From: an uncultured Eubacteriales bacterium
Lineage (GTDB): Bacteria; Bacillota; Clostridia; Peptostreptococcales; Anaerovoracaceae
DNA: 10,896 nt
Reading direction: 5' to 3'
Assembly (NCBI GenBank): GCA_910585135.1
Contig: CAJUEB010000071.1
Span: 1 to 10,896 of the forward strand
Within the stretch, counting starts at the first letter, position 1; each line of letters begins with the position of its first letter. The notes below the pieces were generated by a model that was not told the DNA's origin, did no database searches, and was given only the letters and a program-made list of their open reading frames with translations. Positions 5,769 through 10,896 of this stretch are shown one piece after another. The position numbers and the translations under genes are program-made.

Positions 5769-7187
5769 ATGAGACAAGATTACACAGCCACGGATAATCG
5801 AGAAAACCACAAAGAGAAACACCACAGAGATACATCACAAAATGAGATGTTCAAAACAGTTTACCAGTATAGCAAGGGAATACTGCTTCCTGCTGACATG
5901 AAAAAGCTGGAAGAAATCGCTTGCGATTACTGCAAAGTAAAAAATTACGTCTATCAACGCTACGGTGGAATCAATAGCATTTCCAAGCTTTATCCGGGTT
6001 ATACGGTTCAAAATGAAATGACAAAAAGCGGTCTGCGAAACAATTTAGGACTGCCTGCGGTATATTTTTACTGCGCCATTTTCGACGCATTAGGGGATAT
6101 CAAAAGCCAATGGTCCCATATCCGAACCAAAGTAGAAAAAAACATCCGCACGCATCCAGAGCTAATGCCGGAAGAACGCCATTACCTGAGATTTACCATC
6201 AAGCAAAGCCAGTGTTTTTCGGCAGTTCTTTCCGGTAAAACACCGTCAGCAGATGGAAACTGGCAAGAATCCTACAGTACATTACGGGCTTCGGTAAACG
6301 CTAAGCGACTGGATCAGTACCTGCGCCGTCAAGTGAGAAAACACTTAAAGAAGCTACATACCAATGCAACTGACGGATTTTCCGTGACGACGAAAGGTTA
6401 TCGCTATGGAGACCATGGAATTTACCTTTCCACCAAGGAAAACCGCAAGCGGATATTTATCCCCCTCACAGATAACAACCACTATGAGAGGCAAATCCAT
6501 GTGACAATCGACCCACAAACAGGAAAGGTTAAGCTCAGCATCCCAGTGACAATCCAAGTGAAAAACCGGCCAGACTACTGCAATGAAATAGGACTGGCAA
6601 TCAGTATGACAAAAATGTTCATAACTGACCAAGGGAATGTTTATGGTGCGGAGTTCGGGGTGCATCAGATGGATCTCACGGAATATATCCGAACGGGATT
6701 GACACGCTATCGAAAAAATAGTCGGCACAACCCCGGCAGAAAAAAGTATTATGCGAAGAAAAAGCGTCTGGAAGCTACACTTCACTCCTATATTAACGCA
6801 GAAATCAACCGAATGCTGAAAACGGAAAAGCCCAGGGTTATTTACCTCCCAAAGCTGCCGCCAACACCGACAGTAGGCGCTATACGAAAAATCAACTACT
6901 CAGTCAATATGTGGCAGAGGGGATATGTCAAAAAACGTCTTGCACAGAAATGCAAAGAATATGCTATAGAGTTCGTTGAAGTTTTTGGAAAAGATATCAG
7001 CAATATATGCAGCCGATGCGGGAAGCATGGCATTAAAAAGCATGGGGTTTTCATCTGCGAGAGTTGCGGGCTAAAGCTAACTGAAAAGCACAATACAGCC
7101 AAAAACGCAAAGAGTCGAGGAAAAGCTTTAAAAGAACAGGAACGACTACAAAAAGGAGATGCCGCAAAGCAGCAAGCAATGTTATAA
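5769..7187 (+). CDS. TnpB-like protein with zinc ribbon and substituted RuvC catalytic residues (candidate nuclease-dead, TldR-like)
   Basis: TnpB is the RNA-guided nuclease of IS200/IS605 transposons and the ancestor of Cas12. Numbering from the alternative TTG at 5763, the zinc ribbon is intact (C416, C419, C432, C435, as CSRCG and CESCG) and the preceding FVEVFGKDISN matches the usual VVxVDPxYTSQ stretch. RuvC-I, normally GIDLG, reads GLAIS, so the catalytic Asp is A279. RuvC-II, normally LEDL, reads LPKL, so the Glu is P363. RuvC-III, normally DRDxNAA, reads TEKHNTA, so the Asp is K442. The frame is otherwise undamaged over about 470 residues, which argues against simple decay. No Shine-Dalgarno sequence precedes the TTG, the ATG at 5769 or the ATG at 5847 (MFKTVYQY, where TnpB homology would begin), so the start is uncertain. 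No tnpA is nearby. A structured RNA region follows. RNA-guided DNA binding without cleavage is an inference from TldR proteins. Confidence 0.85.
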   Translation: MRQDYTATDNRENHKEKHHRDTSQNEMFKTVYQYSKGILLPADMKKLEEIACDYCKVKNYVYQRYGGINSISKLYPGYTVQNEMTKSGLRNNLGLPAVYFYCAIFDALGDIKSQWSHIRTKVEKNIRTHPELMPEERHYLRFTIKQSQCFSAVLSGKTPSADGNWQESYSTLRASVNAKRLDQYLRRQVRKHLKKLHTNATDGFSVTTKGYRYGDHGIYLSTKENRKRIFIPLTDNNHYERQIHVTIDPQTGKVKLSIPVTIQVKNRPDYCNEIGLAISMTKMFITDQGNVYGAEFGVHQMDLTEYIRTGLTRYRKNSRHNPGRKKYYAKKKRLEATLHSYINAEINRMLKTEKPRVIYLPKLPPTPTVGAIRKINYSVNMWQRGYVKKRLAQKCKEYAIEFVEVFGKDISNICSRCGKHGIKKHGVFICESCGLKLTEKHNTAKNAKSRGKALKEQERLQKGDAAKQQAML

Positions 7188-7241
7188 GCACAGCACTATA
7201 AAAGTCGTTATAAAAACAGCACAACGAATCTGTTCATGATT

Positions 7242-7583
7242 AGAAAAATTTTGCAGATAAACGTCGCCATCGGTAGCGTTTCATCGGAATCGGGAAACTG
7301 AAAAAAGAACTGCAAAAGATTTCTTTATGATACGGGCTGCTGCATTAAGGAAATAAGGGACAGGGCGTGGAAAATGAAGTTCTACACCACACCTTACACA
7401 CTCGCTCCTTAATGGGGCAGCCCCGCAAAAAACAAAACGGCATTAGAAGCCGGTAAAACGCCGGGAATTGGGTATGCCAAGACCTTTGGGAACTCGGAAT
7501 GAGAGAAAATCACTCCATTCCGAGAAGTACCAGGAGCGAAGCAGACCGCACAACACCGTGCTGAAAAGCGCAGTCCAATGCGG
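7242..7583 (+). ncRNA. Large structured RNA candidate (guide/omega RNA-like) downstream of the tnpB-like gene
   Basis: Five hairpin domains follow each other. D1: 7242-7256 with 7310-7324, 13 of 15 pairs, enclosing GTTTC/GAAAC (7278-7282, 7294-7298). D2: 7334-7351 with 7406-7423, 17 of 18 pairs including one G-U, continued in the same register by 7362-7370 with 7387-7395 after a 10x10 internal loop. D3: GGCAT (7439-7443) with ATGCC (7474-7478) around CCGG/CCGG. D4: CTCGGAATG (7493-7501) with CATTCCGAG (7516-7524). D5: CCGCA (7546-7550) with TGCGG (7579-7583), a 7x7 internal loop, then GTGCT-GAAA-AGCGC (7558-7571). G-U pairs in D2 and D5 and the GAAA tetraloop exist only on the + strand. TnpB and TldR guide RNAs are encoded just downstream of their protein gene, so this is the best place for one; its length exceeds most described omega RNAs. 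Exact ends and guide are unknown. Confidence 0.5.
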
Positions 7584-7650
7584 CAAGCATCATCCTAAAT
7601 GGGTGACAAAATATGCCTTATTTAAAAAATGATTAACAGGCATTTAAAAA

Positions 7651-7664
7651 CCTGCCATGGCAGG
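7651..7664. repeat. 14-bp perfect palindrome before rfbF
   Basis: CCTGCCATGGCAGG is its own reverse complement. Its left arm can also pair with CAGG at 7637-7640, giving two exclusive structures (CAGG/CCTG or the palindrome). It lies 44 nt upstream of the rfbF start and could be an operator or a leader hairpin. Confidence 0.5.
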
Positions 7665-7692
7665 AACGCAAAATACAAAAACAGGAGCATAC

Positions 7693-7698
7693 GAGGAG
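7693..7698 (+). promoter_or_regulatory. Ribosome binding site that sets the rfbF start
   Basis: GAGGAG lies 9 nt before the ATG at 7708. An in-frame ATG at 7657 has no such site, sits in a palindrome, and would add 17 residues before the normal N terminus of the family. Confidence 0.8.
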
Positions 7699-7707
7699 AC
7701 GCATCAA

Positions 7708-8487
7708 ATGAAGGTAGTAATTTTAGCAGGTGGACTGGGGACGCGGATCAGTGAAGAAAGCCACCTCAAGCCAAAGCCAATGATTTCCATTGGGGAACAG
7801 CCGATTTTATGGCATATCATGAAATACTATTCGCATTTTGGCTTTCATGACTTTATCATCTGCTGCGGTTATAAAGGATATGTGATCAAAGAATATTTTG
7901 CAGATTATTATCTTCATTGCTCCGATGTAACATTTGATTTTTCTGCGGAAAATAAAATGATCATTCATGAAAATGTAGCTGAACCTTGGCGTGTAACGCT
8001 AGTGGATACCGGGTTATATGCGCAAACTGGAGCCAGGGTAAAACGAATCCAAAAATATATCGAAAACGAGCCTTTTATGCTGACATACGGCGATGGCGTA
8101 AGTGATGTGGATTTGAACCAATTGCTAACCACGCACCGAAAGACGGGAGCGGTAGCAACACTGACTGCAATACAGCCGGGAAGTCGTTTTGGTGTACTGG
8201 AACTTGACGAATCAAAAGAGAAAATTATCAAATTTCGTGAAAAAAGCAAGGAAGACGGCGGATGGGTCAATGGCGGCTTCATGGTGATGAATCCAGAGGT
8301 ATTCCAATACCTTCACGATGACGATAGCTGTATTTTGGAACAAGCACCTTTAGAAACACTAGCCAAGGAGGGGAATCTTGGCATTTACAAGCATCATGGA
8401 TATTGGCAATGCATGGACACTCAGCGCGACCGTCATTTCCTACAATCCCATTGGAATGATGGCAGTGCACCTTGGAAAGTTTGGTAA
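7708..8487 (+). CDS. rfbF: Glucose-1-phosphate cytidylyltransferase
   Basis: A 259-residue cytoplasmic enzyme that makes CDP-glucose from glucose 1-phosphate and CTP, the first step to CDP-linked 3,6-dideoxyhexoses and related sugars. The nucleotidyltransferase signature GGLGTR (8-13) is followed by KPKPM (21-25), the phosphate- and CTP-contacting lysine region. YGDGVSD (127-133) supplies metal-binding Asp residues and WVNGGF (186-191) the sugar-binding part. NVAEPWRVTLVDTG (89-102) and the C-terminal PWKVW are typical of RfbF rather than of dTDP- or UDP-glucose enzymes. Length fits the family (about 257). The ATG at 7708 is chosen because of the GAGGAG site. The next gene starts 3 nt after its stop. 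CDP-glucose 4,6-dehydratase (rfbG), the usual partner, is not in the window; either it lies further downstream or the CDP-sugar is used differently. Confidence 0.93.
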   Translation: MKVVILAGGLGTRISEESHLKPKPMISIGEQPILWHIMKYYSHFGFHDFIICCGYKGYVIKEYFADYYLHCSDVTFDFSAENKMIIHENVAEPWRVTLVDTGLYAQTGARVKRIQKYIENEPFMLTYGDGVSDVDLNQLLTTHRKTGAVATLTAIQPGSRFGVLELDESKEKIIKFREKSKEDGGWVNGGFMVMNPEVFQYLHDDDSCILEQAPLETLAKEGNLGIYKHHGYWQCMDTQRDRHFLQSHWNDGSAPWKVW

Positions 8488-8490
8488 ACA

Positions 8491-10179
8491 ATGCGAAAAT
8501 TAGAGATACAACAATTTTCTGAGCTGGTAAAAACACTGAATATCGCCTGCGAAGAGCTGAAAAAACAGGCGGACCAGCAATTTTTAAACTTGTGTGCAGA
8601 TATACAGGAATTTGTTTCAGGCATGTTCGCTTATGTGGAAAAGGTTTCAGACAGCGATAGCGAACTAGCGATTCTTTTGCAAAGTCTTTACGAAATGCTT
8701 TATCATGCCTCGCAAGGGAAAATCTCTGTAAACCAAATACTAAAAGTAGTCCATAAACTCCAAGCGTCGGCAAATAACCAAAAAGTGGATAAGATCGAAG
8801 CAGTCTTTTTTTGCTATAAGGCAAGTATGTCCGATTCCCTTGAAAGCGTTTATTTCGCCGCCAAGGCAGATCCCGCTTGTGACGCATACTTTATCCCCAT
8901 TCCTTATTTCGACCGCAATCCTGACGGCAGTCTCGGTCAAGCACATTTGGAAGGGTCAAGATATTATTCCGACAAATACGAACTAACAGATTGGCAAAGC
9001 TATGATGTGGAAGCGCGGCGTCCCGATATAATTTTTATCATGAACCCTTACGATGGGCAGAACTATGTGACCTCTGTCCACCCAAATTTTTACAGCAGCC
9101 GCTTGAAAAATTTCACCGATTATCTGGTGTACATCGAATATGGGCTTCCCTATTGGCTGTATCGCGATCCCTGGGCAGAGGATATACAAGGGGAATTTCA
9201 GAAAAGCGGTGTACTGCTTCCCGTTCATTTGTACGCTCATTATGATATAAGATGGGCAGTGGAATTAGCCGAAGCACATAAAGTGATTTTTGCGAAAAAC
9301 CCTAAAATAGCGCAACAATACCAGATGACGCCGGAACGGATTCAGGAAAAATTCGTCCCGCTCGGATCGCCGAAATTTGATAAGATCATCAATACCTGCA
9401 AAGGGGATTATAATCTGCCGAAGCAGTGGAGGAAAAAGGCAGACGATAAAAAGATCATTCTTTACAACACCAGTCTTTCCGAGTTTCTCAAATCGAGTGC
9501 CATGCAGTCGGAGGCTGTAGGAGAATACCCAGCCCATGAAAGTCAGTACTTTTCAAAGGTTCGCTCTATTCTGGAGACCTTTGAAAAACGGGAAGATGTG
9601 CTGCTCTGGTGGCGTCCCCATCCATTATTTGAAACGACGCTCCAGTCCATGCGCCCTGCTCTTTTTGATGAGTATCAGAGGATAATTAATGACTTTCTGA
9701 CTGCAAATAAAGGAATTTTCGATGATACGAAGGATTTACACCGGGCAATCGCCTACAGCGACGGGATGATTTCGGACGAGAGTTCCCTGCTCTTACTTTA
9801 TACAGCCACCGGCAAGCCTTTTTACATTCCTTCGATAACGAAAGTGTTGCCACAGCCAGTTTATGATGATGGTGCGGATTTCCGCGCACCTTTGGCAGGA
9901 AGGATAGAAAATATGCGGACAGCAAAAGGAGCGAACGTTGGAAACTGGAATCTTTGTATCTGGTGGGATAATTTTCTGGAAGAAGATTTTATGCGAAACA
10001 CCCATTTTAATCGGTATACGGAACGTTTCATCGACTTTATCCTCCACCGGGAGAATTATCCCGAAGCGGAGGAATACAGAAACCTGCAATTACAAATGTT
10101 CCAAGATTTTGCTATTAATGCGGACGGTACAGCAGGGCAAAAAATTTACGAGTTCATCAAACAGAAAGCATTACAGTAA
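8491..10179 (+). CDS. CDP-glycerol glycerophosphotransferase family-like protein (TagB/TagF-type transferase)
   Basis: A 562-residue protein with a GT-B fold of the kind that builds teichoic-acid-like poly(glycerol phosphate) or attaches alditol phosphates to glycans at the cytoplasmic membrane face. Residues 1-98 are mostly helical and unlike the family core. Residues 101-300 form the first Rossmann-like domain, ending in LGSPKFD (291-297). Residues 320-480 form the donor-binding domain, with RPHP (375-378) and SDGMISDESS (423-432), the family's catalytic and donor-phosphate motifs, followed by GKPFYIPS. No signal peptide or membrane helix is seen. It begins 3 nt after the rfbF stop with only a weak GGAAAG site, so translation is probably coupled. 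The donor could be CDP-glycerol, CDP-ribitol or possibly the CDP-sugar of the neighbouring pathway; this cannot be decided from sequence. Confidence 0.82.
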   Translation: MRKLEIQQFSELVKTLNIACEELKKQADQQFLNLCADIQEFVSGMFAYVEKVSDSDSELAILLQSLYEMLYHASQGKISVNQILKVVHKLQASANNQKVDKIEAVFFCYKASMSDSLESVYFAAKADPACDAYFIPIPYFDRNPDGSLGQAHLEGSRYYSDKYELTDWQSYDVEARRPDIIFIMNPYDGQNYVTSVHPNFYSSRLKNFTDYLVYIEYGLPYWLYRDPWAEDIQGEFQKSGVLLPVHLYAHYDIRWAVELAEAHKVIFAKNPKIAQQYQMTPERIQEKFVPLGSPKFDKIINTCKGDYNLPKQWRKKADDKKIILYNTSLSEFLKSSAMQSEAVGEYPAHESQYFSKVRSILETFEKREDVLLWWRPHPLFETTLQSMRPALFDEYQRIINDFLTANKGIFDDTKDLHRAIAYSDGMISDESSLLLLYTATGKPFYIPSITKVLPQPVYDDGADFRAPLAGRIENMRTAKGANVGNWNLCIWWDNFLEEDFMRNTHFNRYTERFIDFILHRENYPEAEEYRNLQLQMFQDFAINADGTAGQKIYEFIKQKALQ

Positions 10180-10185
10180 AAACAC

Positions 10186-10190
10186 GGAGG
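10186..10190 (+). promoter_or_regulatory. Ribosome binding site supporting a GTG start
   Basis: GGAGG lies 8 nt before GTG at 10199. This reveals that the last gene starts with GTG; no ATG occurs in frame before the conserved N-terminal strand. Confidence 0.85.
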
Positions 10191-10198
10191 ATTGCATC

Positions 10199-10896
10199 GT
10201 GCATAAAGAAAAAGAGCCGAAAATCAGCGTGATCATGCTGACTTACAATCGGGAACAATTCGTTTCCAGAGCTATAGAAAGCATCCTAAACCAGAGTGAG
10301 CCGGATTTTGAATTTATTATCGTAGATAACGGTTCTTGCGACCGCAGCGGAGACATTGCAGATGAGTATGCTGCACGGGATCGACGAATTCGGGTCATTC
10401 ACAGAAAAAAAGGAAATATCGGCGCAGGAAGAAATACCGGGCTTGACGCAGTTCGAGGAAGGTATATCGCTTTCATTGATGATGACGACTGGACTGAAAC
10501 AGATTTCCTGGAATTTTTATACAACCTTGCCAACGAAAACGATGCAGATGTTTCCATCTGCGGCGCAGCAGATAAGGCATTCGATGAAAAAAAGGTCATG
10601 ACTGCCGAGGAAGCGCTTATTGAGTTAATGTGGCGGAAAAAGTACAATATGGCGTTTCCAACGAAGCTGTTTTCCAAAGAACTAGCGAACAAAATCCGTT
10701 TTCCAGAAGAAGGGGCTTATGATGATATCGCAGCAATGTACCGGCTACTTGCAGAGGCAAATCGTGTGGCTTACCATGGACTTCCCAAATACACATTCTA
10801 TCGCCATGGAGGCAATAACTCTGCCTGGACTACAAACCACAGCCTTCTAACTACTGATACCCTAAACGAATACCTACACGCCTACCGTATAAGGAC
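10199..10896 (+). CDS. Family 2 glycosyltransferase (3' end outside window)
   Basis: The visible 232 codons encode a GT-A type inverting glycosyltransferase, which would add a sugar to a surface polymer from a nucleotide-sugar donor. The protein opens with ISVIMLTYNR (9-18), then IIVDNGSCDRSGDI (40-53) with the nucleotide-binding Asp, GAGRNTGL (75-82) and FIDDDDW (92-98), which contains the DxD metal site. YDDIAAMYRL further on carries the ED/DD-type acidic pair that is often the catalytic base region. GTG is the start because a GGAGG site is 8 nt upstream; translation from the first internal ATG would lose the N-terminal strand. It begins 19 nt after the preceding gene and is clearly in the same operon. 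The frame runs open to the window edge, so the C terminus, including any membrane or acceptor region, is not visible. Confidence 0.92.
   Translation, partial: MHKEKEPKISVIMLTYNREQFVSRAIESILNQSEPDFEFIIVDNGSCDRSGDIADEYAARDRRIRVIHRKKGNIGAGRNTGLDAVRGRYIAFIDDDDWTETDFLEFLYNLANENDADVSICGAADKAFDEKKVMTAEEALIELMWRKKYNMAFPTKLFSKELANKIRFPEEGAYDDIAAMYRLLAEANRVAYHGLPKYTFYRHGGNNSAWTTNHSLLTTDTLNEYLHAYRIR

Larger units (their letters stand above)
7188..7707. other. Gene-free stretch between the tnpB-like gene and rfbF
   Basis: No open frame here looks coding. Most of the stretch (7242-7583) is occupied by five consecutive hairpin domains. The remainder holds a small AU stem (7197-7212), an A+T-rich segment 7604-7650 in which the glycan operon promoter should lie, although I could not define one convincingly, a 14-bp palindrome at 7651-7664 and the rfbF ribosome binding site. 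Confidence 0.6.

Noticed and set aside
7242..7583. Group I or group II intron core
   Set aside because: I could not find the P7/R-S elements of group I introns or a domain V and GTGYG start of group II introns, and no reverse transcriptase is present.
7603..7631. Promoter for rfbF with GTGACA as -35
   Set aside because: No acceptable -10 box lies 16-18 nt downstream; the region is simply A+T-rich.
7657..7707. Longer N terminus for rfbF from ATG 7657
   Set aside because: The ATG is the centre of a palindrome and lacks a ribosome binding site; the family begins at MKVVILAGG, which has one.

Overview
The window looks like chromosomal DNA of an anaerobic, low-to-mid G+C Bacillota, most likely a gut-type Clostridia. 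The evidence is an NAD(P)-linked type [FeFe]-hydrogenase, strong AAGGAGG-type ribosome binding sites, consensus sigma-A promoters, and gene families (AEC carrier, CPBP protease, BmrR-like MerR, CDP-glycerol-type transferase) common in that group. No rRNA, tRNA or CRISPR array is visible, and species cannot be assigned from the sequence alone.

Layout. (1) 3-977: the 3' part of an [FeFe]-hydrogenase gene, then a 224-bp gap with degenerate 21-nt repeats, then an AEC-family carrier (1202-2131). (2) 2227-4601, all minus strand: a BmrR-like MerR regulator with its own 19-bp-spacer promoter, then a TetR regulator translationally coupled to a CPBP membrane protease. The TetR-CPBP pair is read from a perfect TTGACA-N17-TATAAT promoter whose -10 box lies inside a 38-bp near-perfect palindrome, so autorepression by the TetR protein is likely. 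(3) 4602-5768: about 1.2 kb without a convincing gene but full of inverted repeats, an 11-bp tandem repeat and a recurring CACCGTT motif. (4) 5769-7187: a TnpB-like protein with an intact zinc ribbon whose three RuvC catalytic acids all appear to be replaced. It is followed at 7242-7583 by about 340 nt that folds into five consecutive hairpin domains. (5) 7708-10896: a surface-glycan operon with glucose-1-phosphate cytidylyltransferase (rfbF), a CDP-glycerol glycerophosphotransferase-like protein and a family-2 glycosyltransferase cut by the window end.

The most interesting part is 5.6-7.7 kb. A nuclease-dead TnpB homologue beside a structured RNA is the arrangement of the TnpB-like nuclease-dead repressors (TldR), RNA-guided transcription factors derived from transposons. 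Here it sits directly upstream of cell-surface glycan genes, with no tnpA nearby. G-U pairs and a GAAA tetraloop that exist only on the + strand favour transcription of the RNA in the same direction as the protein gene. RNA-guided control of the glycan operon or of a distant target is an inference; the catalytic substitutions and the hairpins were read directly from the sequence by eye.
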